Part shown: in pieces, positions 13,501-24,853 of the stretch
How positions within the stretch are numbered: position 1 is the first letter of the stretch
Layout: every line of letters starts with the position of its first letter
Source of the DNA: Anthopleura xanthogrammica
Lineage: Eukaryota > Cnidaria > Anthozoa > Actiniaria > Actiniidae
DNA: 64,000 bases
NCBI GenBank assembly: GCA_964019055.1
Contig: OZ025210.1
Location: forward strand, 9,828,992-9,892,991
Direction: 5' to 3'
The notes under the pieces: model-generated
The model's input: only the letters and a program-made list of their open reading frames with translations
The model's database searches: none
What the model was told of the DNA's origin: nothing
Translations under genes and position numbers: made by a program

Positions 13501-15729
13501 CCTGACTTATAATAATAATAACTTAATCAACATCATCCTCATCATCATCGTTTTCATCAGTCTATACAAAGCGTCACCATTATCCTCATCATAACACATG
13601 CTCACACTTACACAATATACAAGAGAAAAATCCAAAGACGTAAGTTCGAGTCCTGCCTAGAGCATTGGATATTATTTCTCTTGTATCTTTGTTTCACTCA
13701 CACACCACCTAGCCCATTTTTGTAGATTATTTCAATTCTAGATCTGCTCTGCATCCCAATTCACGGTGTTCAGCTTCCCCTTAGAGATAAATATTGTCCT
13801 AGGATACCCAAAGATACAAGAGAAAAATATCACTGAAATGCCCTTGGCAGGAATCGAACTGACCCACATCTTCGGTTATCTAGTCCGATGTGTTACAGCC
13901 GTTCTCAGTCACACGTTCGAGGCAAAATATCTTGCTCCAGACGCGAACTTGGTGGGCGTCATCTTGACCATTGTTAAATATTCGAACATTATACAACGAA
14001 AGTCGCTGTCTGTTAGCAGCTAGGTGCTGGTAAACGGTTGGTTACCTTTGAGAAATACATTTGATTGACCGCGTCCACCAAGTTCACGTCTGGAGTGAAA
14101 CTGAATGCTTTGTCTTGAAAGGTCACTTGTGACTCTGAGAACGGCTGTAACCACTACATTAAGGACCAACCACGCTTGATACGCAGCCAGTCATCATTGG
14201 TAACGTAGAAAGTGCTAACCTTATAATGGTGATCATTTGAGGACTCTTGCAGAAGTTTCAAAGTCGTCAAAGAAGGAGACAGACGAATGCGTTTCATTTC
14301 TGATAGAAATTTGCCTGTCTTTGGATCTTGAAGAGCAGCGAATGGCACCATGAACAAAGGCCCATCAGGGATTATAACGACTTCCTCCTGCATGAGCTTG
14401 TCTTGTACTGGAGCAACTAATGTTTCAAATAATAACTCCAATGGCTTTTCATCGTAGACGTCTTCTTCGTATATACATCTAGCTTGGGCGGAAACCTTTT
14501 TGTCAATTTCATTTCCTTCTGTGTTTTCTCGTTGGGCAACTTGAGATGACTCCGGCACTGCAGGTTCTTGGACAAAATTTTCTTCTTCACACTCTAGTAT
14601 TCCCAGTGATCTGTCCTCACAGTCCACTCCTTCCCTAACTTGCATGTTGTCGTAGCTTTTCTTCACAAAATTGGTGATAAATTCATTATCATTTTCATTT
14701 TTGTCTTCAGCCGACGTTGGGATCTCACTGCGCACACAAAATGATGGATTTCGATGAGCTAGAACCCAAATCTGAACAGCTGGTGGGGCTGACTTCTCAA
14801 TACGGGGCGCATCGTAAAACAGAATGCATGGAGTCAGCACCATCATGTCATTAACATCGGTAATCTTTACTGAACCACTTTTTGATGCAGTTTCTTCATG
14901 CATGTTGTGTTTCAAGCTCAAAAGATCCCCCAAAGCACGGGCTCGTCCACGCTCAGATACTAGAAGAGCTTCTTCCATCTCTTCAGTCTTAATGCAGACT
15001 TTGCTTAGGAGCTTGTAGGATTTGATAAATGTATCGAAAATAGAAATCTTGAATTGGTCTTTCTCCTTTAAGTCATCAAACAACAACTCAAAGCACTGAA
15101 TACTCTTATATAAGTGTTCTTTTGATTTCCTAATGTGATCAGCGTTGTCATCATATTCATAGTAGCATACACCTAGAAGTATAAGTTGTTAAATTGATTT
15201 GAGTCAAAATAACTGAAAACAGAAGGTGGAGCTAGGTTACCACGTGACCCAAATTTATGTCTACGCATGCTCTGTTTTGTTCACTGCTGCAGTTTAATCT
15301 TAGAATAAGAAATGTATGATATCAATGACCTTGTAATACTTACCAATATTATGATGTGCCACTCCTTCTCTCTGTCTGTCACCTATCTCCGTAGCGATGC
15401 TAAGATGCTTTTCGTGATATTTAATTGCCTCGTGGTATTTACCTAATGACATATAGGCATTTCCTAAGTTTCCGTAACCACTTCCTTCTCCTTGTCTGTC
15501 ACCTATCTCTGTAGCGATCCTAAGCCGCTTTTCGTGATATTTAACTGCCTCGTGGTATTTACCTAATGACACATAGATATTTCCTAAGTTTCCGTAAGCA
15601 CTTCCTTCTCCCTGTCTGTCTCCTATCTCCGTGGCGACGCTAAGACATCTTTCATGATATTTAATCGCCTCGTAGTATTTACCTAATGACTCGTAGGCAC
15701 ATCCTAAGTTTCCGTAAGCACTTCCTTCT
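10504..15729. repeat. Tandem duplication unit, copy 3 (5226 bp)
   Basis: Right-hand copy. At 15730 the sequence does not jump to another unit but runs on through the remaining TPR repeats of the full-length gene, so 15729/15730 is the original right breakpoint. The poly-C tract is 15 and the poly-G tract 15. The breakpoints share only about 2 bp (ac), which suggests end-joining or replication slippage rather than recombination between long repeats. Confidence 0.93.
11463..11905. repeat. GAT/AAT trinucleotide microsatellite (copy 3)
   Basis: Same array as at 977-1432, in the third unit. Confidence 0.95.
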
Positions 15730-17444
15730 ACCTGTCTGTCACCTATCTCCGTAGCGACGCTAAGACACATTTCGTGATATTTAATTGCCTCATGGTATTT
15801 GCCTAATGATTGATAGTCAGATCCTAAGCTTCGGTAAGCACTTTCTTCTACCCGTCCGTCACCTATCTCCTTAGCGATGCTAAGACATCTTTCGTGATAT
15901 TTAATTGCCTCCAGGTATTTACCTAATGATTGATAGGCAGTTCCTAAGTTTCCGTTATCACTTCCTTCTCCCTGTCTGTAACCTATCTCCTTAGCGATGC
16001 TAAGACTTTTTCCATGATATGTAATTGCCTCGTGGAATTTACCTAATGAATAATAGGCAGATCCTAAACTTCCGTAAGCACTTCCTTCTCCCTTTCTGTC
16101 ACCTATCTCTGTAGTGATACTAAGACATTTTTCGTAAAATTTAATTGCCTCATGGTATTTACCTAATGACTCATAGGCAGATCCTAAGTTTCCGAAAGCA
16201 CTTCCTTCCCCCTGTCTGTCACCTATCTCCGTAGCAATGCTAAGACATTTTTCGTGATATTTAATTGCCTCGTGGTATTTGCCTAATAAATAATAGGCAT
16301 TTCCTAAGCTTCCGTTAGCACTTCCTTCTCCCTGTCTGTCACCTATCTCTGTAGTGATGCTGAGACATTTTTCGTGATATTTAACTGCCTCGTGGTACTT
16401 GCCTAATGACAGATAGGCATTTCCTAAGCTTACGTAAGCACTTACTTCTCCCTGTCTGTCACCTATCTCCATAGCGATGCTAAGATGCCTTTCCTGATAT
16501 TTAATTGCCTCGTGGTATTTACCTAATGAATCATAAGCAGATCCTAAGGTTCCGTAAGCATTTCCTTCTCCCTGTCTGTCACGTATCTCCATAGCGATGC
16601 TAAGATGCCTTTCCTGATATTTAATTGCCTCGTGGTATTTCCCTAATGACCCATAGGCTTTTCCTAAGTCTCCATAAGCATTTCCTTCTCCCTGTCTGTC
16701 ACCTATCTCCGTAGCGATGCTAAGATGTTTTTCGTGATATTTAATTGCCTCGTAGTATTTACCTAATGACTGATAGGCAATTCCTAAGTTTCCGTAAGCA
16801 CTTCCTTTTCCCTGTTTGTCACCTATCTCTGTAGTGATGCTAAGACACCTTTCGTGATATTTAATTGCCTCGTGGTATTTGCCTAATGAATCATAGGCAT
16901 TTCCTAAGCTTCCGTAAGCAATTCCTTCCCCCTGTCTGTCACCTATCTCCGTAGCGATGCTAAGGCATAGTTCATGATAATTAATTGCCTCGTGGTATTT
17001 GCCTAATGACCGATAGGCATTTCCTAAGTTTCCGTAAGCAATTTCTTCTCCCTGTCTGTCACCTATCTCTGTAGCGATGCTAAGATTTTTTTCGTGATAT
17101 TTCATTGCCTCATGGTATTTGCCTAATGACTGGTAGGCTTTTCCTAATCTTTCGTAGACCAGCATTTGTTCTTTTCTGTCACCAATCTCCATAGCGATGG
17201 TAAGATACTTTTCGTAACATTCAATTGCTTTCGCCAATTGATAACTGTTTTCATACACATCACCAAGTCCCAAATAAATGATTCTCTCAGCGAGGTTGTC
17301 ATGTAAAAAAAGAGTCATCACCAAGCATTCTTCATATAGGCAGATTAGTTCTTCATTTTCCAAACCAGTAAAGTAACCACAAGCTGCATACATCACACAA
17401 GCTTTAATGAAGGGCTTGACTTTCTGAATGAACTCCGGATCCAT
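12864..17444 (-). CDS. TPR-CHAT protein, full length (TTC28-like), 1231 aa
   Basis: Three exons: 17444-15344, 15172-14220 and 13505-12864; phases match, giving 1231 aa. After an N-terminal helical region come about 15 TPRs of exactly 40 residues (consensus [17 protein letters not shown] then [14 protein letters not shown]), residues ~70-700. A linker and CHAT domain follow (~residues 850-1231). CHAT (caspase HetF associated with TPRs) is a caspase/separase-related protease fold; the expected catalytic His lies in HFAAHG (His1089) and the Cys in LSCCHSG (Cys1134 or 1135), so the site looks complete. TPRs usually bind partner proteins. The same architecture occurs in animal TTC28 and, in bacteria, in TPR-CHAT proteases. 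Start chosen at the first ATG (MDPEF) of the open exon. AATAAA overlaps the stop region. Substrate unknown; probably cytoplasmic, with no signal peptide or membrane segment. Confidence 0.85.
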
Positions 17445-17639
17445 TGTGTTAGTTTAATGTATAATACTTGGTTGTTTGAGTTCTTAATAAAGAAAAACAG
17501 TAAATACATTTTAAAAACATGGAAAAATTTGAAATACATTTAATAATAAACCTGTTAAATTATCGTCACATTTCGAAGGGTTATCAAAAGAACTGCAAAC
17601 GCCGCTTTCAAGGAGTGGCGTAGCAAAGCTCAAAAGGTT

Positions 17640-18845
17640 GATTGAAGGTAGAGGTATCATAGACCCTAATTCCTTAGTATAGAGGGTAGGGGTATCATAG
17701 ACCCTAATTCCTTAGTATAGAGGGTAGGGGTACCATAGACCCTAATTCCTTAGTATAAAGGGTAGGGGTACGATAGACCCTAACTCTTTAGTATAGAGGG
17801 TAGGGGTATCATAGACCCTAATTCCTTAGTATAGAGGGTAGGGGTATCATAGACCCTAATTCCTTAGTATAAAGGGTAGGGGTACGATAGACCCTAACTC
17901 TTTAGTATAGAGGGTAGGGGTATCATAGACCCTAATTCCTTAGTATAGAGGGTAGGGGTATCATAGACCCTAATTCCTTAGTATAGAGGGGAGGGGTACG
18001 ATAGACCCTAACTCTTTAGTATAGAGGGTAGGGGTACCATATAGACCCCAATTCCTTAGCATAGAGGGTAGGGGTATCATAGACCCTAATTCCTTAGTAT
18101 AGAGGGTAGGGGTACCATAGACCCTAATTCCTTAGTATAGAGGGTAGGGGTATCATAAACCCTAATTCCTTAGTATAGAGGGTAGGGGTACGATAGACCC
18201 TAACTCTTTAGTATAGAGGGTAGGGGTACCATATAGACCCTAATTCCTTAGCATAGAGGGTAGGGGTATCATAGACCCTAATTCCTTAGTATAGAGGGTA
18301 GGGGTACCATAGACCCTAATTCCTTAGTATAGAGGGTAGGGGTATCATAGACCCTAATTCCTTAGTATAAAGGGTAGGGGTACCATATAGACCCTAATTC
18401 CTCAGTATAGAGGGTAGGGGTATCATAGACCCTAATTCCTTAGTATAGAGGATAGGGGTATCATAGACCCTAATTCCTTAGTATAGAGGGTAGGGGTATC
18501 ATAGACCCTAATTCTTTAGTATAGAGGGTAGGGGTTTCATAGACCCTAATTCCTTAGTATAAAGGGTAGGGGTTCCATATAGACCCTAATTCCTTAGTAT
18601 AGAGGGTAGGGGTATCATAGACCCTAATTCCTTAGTATAGAGGGTAGGGGTATCATAGACCCTAATTCCTTAGTATAGAGGGTAGGGGTTTCATAGACCC
18701 TAATTCCTTAGTATAGAGGGTAGGGGTTTCATAGACCCTAATTCCTTAGTATAAAGGGTAGGGGTGCCATATAGACCCTAATTCCTTAGTATAGAGGGTA
18801 GGGGTATCACAGACCCTAAGTCCTTATCGTAGAGGGCAGGGGGTA
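17640..18845. repeat. 38-bp satellite array (~30 units)
   Basis: Tandem repeat of 38 bp (some units 40 bp) with core agaccctaattccttagta followed by tagagggtagggg. The hinge between units varies (tatcat, tacgat, taccat, taccatat, tttcat). Variants recur regularly: the tacgat plus ctcttta unit comes every third unit in the left part and then at a spacing of five, which is higher-order structure. Each unit carries CCCTAA on one side and AGGGTAGGGG on the other, partly self-complementary. The array starts about 200 bp upstream of the TPR-CHAT start codon and decays to the right (18800-18900). Confidence 0.93.
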
Positions 18846-19309
18846 TCCCCTTCGTCTTTAGTATAGAGGGCGGGGTGCCATAGGCATAGACGTCGGGGGT
18901 GCCAAGGGTATAGAAGGTATCAAAGGTATCAGGGGTATCTGGGGTACAAAAAGCATCATGAAATTCATGTGACAGGTGGTCGTGATAGATAAAAGAATTT
19001 CGGGGAATGCCTTTGCTAGGGCTGGCGACACTGTGGTGGATTGACCCATTTACACTAGCAATTTTAAAGTGCGACTCGAGTGGCATTTAAATTGCAATTT
19101 TATCGCAAACCCAAATCGCGCATGTAAACACCCGGCGATTTTATTTCAATTTTAAAGCACCAAATCGAATTCAAGTCGCGACCAATTCGAACATGTTCGA
19201 AATTTAGCGTAACCCGCGGCGATTTTCACTAAAAAATCATTGCAAAAGCTGATTTTCCTCCCCTCGGAAGTAAATCTGGCGATCGAGAATGACCACCAGT
19301 AACACTAGT

Positions 19310-19405
19310 AAAAGTGTCTTAAACAGGGAAAACGTTTTATCAAAAATGTCCTAAACAGGGAAAACGTTTTATCAAAAATGTCCTAAACAGGGAAAATGTT
19401 TTATC
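19310..19405. repeat. Three-copy 32-bp tandem repeat
   Basis: Three copies of a 32-bp unit containing aaacagggaaaacgttttat. The outer copies have one or two changes. No coding potential. Confidence 0.85.
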
Positions 19406-19918
19406 CGTTGACCGTTGAAAAAAGGCAATGCTTTTTACAAAATATCTCTGCAAGTTTGCAATAAAATCACCTGCCATTTACACTCGTGATCGAGAATGTA
19501 GTAAAAATTGCCATTATAATTGTCGCTCAAGTTGAAAGACAAAATTGCTAGTGTAAAAGGGTCTTAAATGTAGTAGTGGATACAGGGTATGACGTCGCAC
19601 AAACTCCCCCCCCCCCCCCCCCCCAAAAAAAAAGACAAGGAAAGGAAAAAACAAAACTACAAACACAATATAATCTTCTCGGACCAACACAGAGTATAGG
19701 GCCTCCACCGCGTTATTTATAATCTAATTTTACTCTCGGCCACTACATACCGAGGAAACTTATTTGCACCCTTAAATCTCTCTTCCACTAACAAGTAGTC
19801 TTGTTCGTATCCTTCTCTCGGCCACTACCGAGGAATTTATTCAAATCTTTTTATTCAAACGAAATTCTCAAAACGAGCAATGTCTTCACGGTGCAGCACT
19901 ACAAAGAATCACCTATGG

Positions 19919-20115
19919 TTAACCATCATTGAAATAAAATATGCTATGCTGATCGTCTTGTGTGAAAGAAGCTCTGACAAACTGCTGTATTGCTTTGTCC
20001 TCCAAATGAGCTGCATTGTGACCCCGATTGCAACCTCTAAAATTTCTGGGACACCCATTTTTCTTAGAACAAAAAAGCTCCCGTCTCTTCTTAGAATTAA
20101 ACATTTCTGGTGCGA
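19919..20115 (-). other. Putative terminal exon of unknown gene, copy 1
   Basis: Minus-strand exon candidate beginning after a ttactacgcag acceptor-like site and ending at a stop after FNDG. It encodes a basic segment with PRNFRGCNRGH, then AHLEDKAIQQFVRASF. A diverged copy lies at 22436-22641 with the same acceptor, same stop position and only in-frame length differences, which argues for coding origin. The matching sequence continues ~200 bp past the stop (to ~19720), so a 3' UTR was copied too. A second frame is also open through much of this stretch, so the frame choice is tentative. I recognise no family. Confidence 0.35.
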
Positions 20116-20197
20116 CTGCGTAGTAAAAACACTACATCGTCACGCAATAACATACTTAAAATTTTGATGACTCTGATGACTGATTTCAGAGATTTAT

Positions 20198-20241
20198 TCA
20201 CAAACATGTTTCGAGGTGTACTCACCTCATCTTCAGTGTGA
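20198..20241 (-). ncRNA. Hammerhead ribozyme motif, left (inverted) terminal repeat
   Basis: Same fold on the minus strand: TCACA, CTGAAGA, a GAGGTG/CACCTC helix closed by AGTA, GAAAC, ATGTT and TGTGA. The only difference from the right copy is in the helix II loop (ATTA to AGTA), where pairing is unaffected. Confidence 0.7.
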
Positions 20242-20269
20242 CTTATTAACTAAGAACACATTTTTTGTT

Positions 20270-21495
20270 CAGAGGACGGTTTTATGAACAAATAGACGGA
20301 GTTGCCATGGGATCTCCCCTCGCACCATTGCTTGCCAATCTATTCATGGGCCACCATGAAAAGTTTTGGCTTGAGTCGTACAATGGCCCTGAATAGACCT
20401 TTTTAGCTTCGTATGCAAATTGCCCATTTCAGACCACATGACATTCCCTTGAGAAATGTTCTTTTGTTAAAATATTTACACATGAAAGAATCAGCTCCCA
20501 AGAGTGGCATCACATGGTCTGAAATGGGCACAACAAACAACGAAGCTGAAAAGGTCTATTACTGTTTTATCGCAGGTATGTAGATGACACGTTTTTGTTT
20601 ATTTAAAACCGAGAACGACTCGATAGAATTTTTGGAATACCTTAATGAAAGGCATCCTAGCATTCGATTTACAATAGAGAAAGAGGCCAATCACACCTTG
20701 CCCTTTCTTGGTATTTGCATAGATAACTCTAATGCTAAATTTACGAAAACTTCAGTCTATCGTAAGAAAACATTTGTGGGGTTATTCACTAACTATTTAA
20801 GTTTTTCTCCTAGAATATACAAGATTAGTCTGATTAAGGCCCTATTAGACCGTATCTACAGAATCAATAACACATGGGCAGGTTTTCATGAAGATTTTAA
20901 GAAACTCAAAGGATATCTACTTAAGAATTGTTTTCCTTCGCACTTAATTGATAACTATGTCAAGGGCTACCTTAAAAAGGTATTTAATCCTAAACAGTTA
21001 GAGAGTCCAAACACAAACCTTGAGACTCGATATTATAAGTTACCATATATAGGGGAATTTTCAAAAATTGCTCAAACTAAGGTAAACAATCTCACTAAGA
21101 AATTCTGTAAAAATCTCAATATCAAACTAGTATTCAACACGTACAAAATAAGCATGATGCTTAACAGTGTAAAGGACTCGATCCCGAGGGAGTTGCGATT
21201 ACATATAGTGTACAAATTCACTTGTGCAAGATGTAATTCTTGTTACCTAGGTGAAACTCGTAGGCACTTTAGTACACGTGTTCGCGAACATCTTAAGGGT
21301 GACAAGTCTTCGCATATCTTCAAGCACTTGGCAAACTCACCGGAATGCCACAAAGCTTGTTCGGATAAGTGTTTCGAAATAATACATCACGGAACTCAAT
21401 ACACTATTAAGATAAAAGAGGCGATTCACATGAAATGGCAAATGCCCGACTTAAACCAACAAGTCGCTCATGTTAATTTAACTTTGAATATTTAA
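20270..21495 (+). pseudogene. Penelope-like RT/GIY-YIG polyprotein, broken
   Basis: The left part (20270-20393) encodes the reverse-transcriptase stretch [19 protein letters not shown]. After the insertion comes RRYVDDTF, the catalytic YVDD box, then a one-base frame change into the 303-aa open frame 20584-21495. That frame contains the rest of RT/thumb and, near the C-terminus, a GIY-YIG nuclease with CYLGETRRHFSTRVREHL and a Cys/His cluster. The N-terminal RT region is missing. The insertion, the frame change and the truncation make this copy inactive; the GIY-YIG part remains open. Confidence 0.85.
20394..20558. mobile_element. 165-bp foldback (MITE-like) element inside the Penelope-like RT
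   Basis: Ends TAGACC...GGTCTA with ~45-bp imperfect terminal inverted repeats (tagacctttttagcttcgt against the complement of acgaagctgaaaaggtcta). It splits the RT reading frame between LLANLF and YVDD. Removing the 165 bp exactly restores a continuous frame up to YVDD, so a target duplication is not evident. Similar TAGACC/GGTCTA termini occur at 30216-30399 and 44195-44310. Confidence 0.8.
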
Positions 21496-21557
21496 TGCAT
21501 TTCGACATATTTAGTTGTTATATCTTCATATAAATATATGTATTCTTAGTTAATAAG

Positions 21558-21601
21558 TCACACTGAAGATGAGGTGATTACACCTCGAAACATGTTTGTG
21601 A
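21558..21601 (+). ncRNA. Hammerhead ribozyme motif, right terminal repeat
   Basis: Read 5' to 3': helix I TCACA; CTGAAGA core plus one extra T; helix II GAGGTG-ATTA-CACCTC; GAAA; minimal helix III AC-AT-GT; cleavage triplet GTT; and the closing helix I strand TGTGA. All three helices pair perfectly. The very short helix III matches the minimal type I hammerheads described in Penelope-like elements. Predicted cleavage is after 21596. The extra base between the CUGANGA box and helix II is a deviation from the textbook core. Confidence 0.7.
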
Positions 21602-22435
21602 ATAAATCTCTGAAATCAGTCATCAGAGTCATCAGAGTCATCAAAATTTTAATTCTTTTCCTGACATATCGACCCTTTGGATCAATAACATACTTCTGAA
21701 ATTCAGTCTGATGACAAGAGTTTCATGACCCAGACTTGACAATAATGATATTTTAATTCTCTCAGACGTTTTGTGTTTAGGAGTATGAACAATCTTGTAA
21801 AAATTTTCGTAGAACTCGATCTTTCGTTTCCAAGAATTATATTTCCTATTTGCACCTGCACAGCTGTCGTGGTTTCTCAGGGTTGATATAGGGATCAAAC
21901 ACTCTGCGTGCTCTGGTTGTTTGGTTTTACTAAAACTAAACTTTTATTAAAATATACAATACAAAATAAACAAAACTGTGAAGCCCAGGATCGAATTTAA
22001 AGGTTGCTTTTTGACTATAGATGAAACAAAAAACTTGTATTCAATATGAGCCCTACGTATAATTAACTTTTTCGAATATATATCACCGATAAATAATTCG
22101 ATGCGAAACCTTCCAAAACAGACGGGGAAAGAAAACCCGAATTTTCAAAATATAATCTTCTTGAACAAACACCGAGTAAACGTATTCGCATCCTTAGTTC
22201 TTTAATTCTTTCCACTAACGCGAGTAAACTTGTTCATATCCTTCTCTCAGCCACAACCTAGTTAAATATATGCTCTCCTCCACTACCGAGTAAACTTATT
22301 CATATCCTTCTCTCGGCCGCCACAAACGAGGAAAGTATTCAAATCTTCATTCAAACAAAATTCTCTAAACGAGCCAAAAGGACTATTTTTTACGTTATGT
22401 CTTCAAGGTGCAGCATTACAAGGAATTACCTATGC

Positions 22436-22641
22436 TCAACCATCATCGAGTTGAATAGATGTGCCATGTTCGTCTTGAGAGAAGGAAGCTCTGAAAAACT
22501 GCTGTATTGTTTTGTCCTCCAAATGAGCTTCTTTGTGACCCCGATTACGACCTCTAAAATTAAAATTTCGGGGAAATCCCCTTTTTCTTGGAACAAGTAG
22601 CAAAAGTCTTTTCTTAGAATTAGAATTAGAATCTGGTGCGA
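22436..22641 (-). other. Putative terminal exon of unknown gene, copy 2
   Basis: Diverged counterpart of 19919-20115: PRNFNFRGRNRGH then AHLEDKTIQQFFRASFS and a stop after LDDG. Length changes against copy 1 are +3 and +6 bp. The flanking similarity reaches to about 22180 on the 3' side and includes repeated tctcggcc / accgag motifs. No upstream exons could be identified. Confidence 0.35.
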
Positions 22642-22849
22642 CTGCGTAGTAAAAACACTACATCGATACATGTTGCAGGCTATATCATTCTGTCCTTGAT
22701 TCTTTTGATATAAACACAGGTAACCATGGCGATCCACTTTGATAAGAAAATGTATGTAGCAAATAGATTTTGCTAAAATTGTATAGATTTCTCTAAGATT
22801 TTGGAAATATAGCTTCGGATACATAAAAAACAGAAGTTTACTTACCGTC

Positions 22850-24850
22850 TTGCCTTGAAATGTTTCGATTTTAAGCGTTTTTTAGCAATTATAGGTACCC
22901 CCTCCACTTCTCTTCCCTATTAAAGTCATCCAAAGATTGGAACCTTGGTCGCTTCCTCCTCCAAGTTACTCTACTTCAGCTCGATTTTTTCGACGAAAAA
23001 CGCGGTCTCTTCCAGATTTCACCCCACCAGGCAAAAGAAGGATGTCCAACGAGTCCTAGAAGGTAAGTCAATGCGAAAGAACTTGTCGGGTACAGTTTGA
23101 AATCGGTTTTAACTTCAGTGAAAATCAGTCGCCATTATACCAGTGAGCGAAATGTTCAACGGATATGAAGGCGTTACTCCACAGGAATCCCAAAACTCAA
23201 CATGGTCTCGAAGCTGATTGGACGAATTTCAACAAGAGTATTCCATATTTGTATGAACTCGTTTGGAATCATTGAGTGAGATCCGTGCTAGACATCATCC
23301 AACATCGAAAAAAAAGTGAATCTTTAATTTGTTAGTTCTAATAACTACATTTTTCTCAAACTTTCTCAAAAGATTGCTTTTTACCTGTTGTTTTAGGAAA
23401 TTCAAAGTAAAATATAGAGTTTAAAATACTTAGGGTATTGCCCTGCTAAAGTTCAAAATGTGTATGGTTCCTCAAAATATTTTCAAGTTTATGCGATTTT
23501 GAGTAGTTTTTGTGCGCGCGCACATCGTGGGCTCAAATAGAACGTTTAAAAGTACCTTTTAATAGTACCTTTTAATAACTAAAATAATCAATACGATCCT
23601 TCAACATTTTAAAACTGATATCTTAAAAAAAAAATCTTAATATCTCGGCTTTTATCCATGTGAGAACGGAGAGAACCTTCCAGTCTAGTCCTGCGCCCAA
23701 AAAAATAGGTACCAATTAAAGACCGTCAGAAAATCTGCAGGCAGCGAAAAATTTTCTGCACGGAAATTTGGTTTCTAAAAAAAGGCGAGGAAGATCAAAA
23801 CGACTTTTTAAAAAATGAGGCATTTTCGGGCAGAGTCAATAGCGCGCGTGATCTTGCCCGAAAATGCCTCTTTTTCATGTCTTTGCCGCGCATCTTGAAA
23901 ATGGTCTATTTCCCCCAAGTTACTAGTCTGTAACTTTGTGTAATATCAAAAGCAAAATATTTTTTTTAAAACTTTATACCTAAACATTTCTTTATTGTTA
24001 CCACAAATATTACAGTTCGATTACACTATCAAAGGCCAACACACAGACAATTGCAAAATAAAATTAACCAATCACATATATGTATACATGTCAAATCTTT
24101 GTTTGTGTAGTAATACTTTTTTTTCACAATACTGAAAATACATGATTTTCAGGGTTGTTTTGAGAAACTGAACGAAAGAATCCAATATACGAACATGCAA
24201 AATACTCAAATATATTATTATTTTCAAATCAAAGGATAAAAAATATGACTAATCCTATCCAATCAGGAGTAAATGAAAGAGGGTCCTGAAGCTGGGATTC
24301 GCCTTTTTTGGGCCTGGAAAAATGGGGTTTCATGCCGTGGGATTGGGATTTAGCAAAAATCTCTAACTCTAACTCTATAGCTCGGACTGAGATTTTAAAT
24401 GACTGGCACTAGGATTTTCCAAAAGTTACGTTTGGGCTGGGAAATGGGATTAAGTCCCCTCCTTCAGGAGGCACATTAAAGGCTTTGCCGGGTAGTGATC
24501 TATATTGATCAATGGAGCACTTTGTTTTGCTACGAACTAGAAGAATCACAACTAAAGGTCACGTGACGACCGTTACCCAATAAAACGTGCAATCAAAAAA
24601 ACATTTTCACGATTCACAAAATAAATACATGTTAACAAAATCAGTTACCATCAGGATTCGAAAGAGCAGCTAAAATGTTAAGTCATAACTAATTCTAAAA
24701 TAGGTTTGTGATATTTGAAGTTCAAACTTTTAGAAGTCTCTAGTTTTGTTATGTGCCATTGAATCCTGAAAATAATGTTACGGTCGCAATTGTGTCATAT
24801 GACCACTTACAAGTCTCTTATTCAAACTGTTTGTAATGCTTAGTGTGATG
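22850..24850. other. Gene-poor stretch
   Basis: No convincing coding region on either strand. It holds a perfect-stem hairpin at 23814-23874 (aggcattttcgggcag / ttgcccgaaaatgcct), A/T runs, and a G-rich patch at 24280-24480 with several gggatt words. Nothing else recognised. Confidence 0.6.
23814..23874. repeat. Short hairpin / foldback
   Basis: Inverted arms gaggcattttcgggca and tgcccgaaaatgcctc around a ~25-bp loop containing gcgcgcg. It is possibly the two ends of a tiny MITE; no gene lies next to it that would make a terminator likely. Confidence 0.55.
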
Positions 24851-24853
24851 AAG

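Larger units (their letters stand above)
20156..21652 (+). mobile_element. Penelope-like retroelement (truncated, decayed) with inverted terminal repeats
   Basis: A 5'-truncated element bounded by ~100-bp inverted repeats (20156-20260 and 21538-21652). It contains reverse-transcriptase motifs and a C-terminal GIY-YIG endonuclease, the combination that defines endonuclease-bearing Penelope-like elements. Inverted terminal repeats are known for this class. The right repeat has two copies of the 9-bp gatgactct and the left has one. Each terminal repeat holds a hammerhead-ribozyme fold. The body is interrupted by a 165-bp foldback insertion at 20394-20558. Confidence 0.85.

Noticed and set aside
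1..15729. Assembly artefact explaining the triplication
   Set aside because: Not fully excluded, but the copies carry distinct substitutions and indels, which a simple mis-join of identical reads would not produce.
17640..18845. Interstitial telomere array
   Set aside because: The unit contains single CCCTAA words but is a 38-bp satellite, not tandem TTAGGG.
18778..19086. 102-aa minus-strand ORF rich in TPDT repeats
   Set aside because: It lies in the degenerate end of the satellite and its repeats come from repeat DNA.
20156..21652. LTR retrotransposon flanked by the 19.9/22.5-kb similar segments
   Set aside because: The flanking similar segments are diverged exon-like sequence, not identical LTRs, and the protein is Penelope-type (RT plus GIY-YIG).
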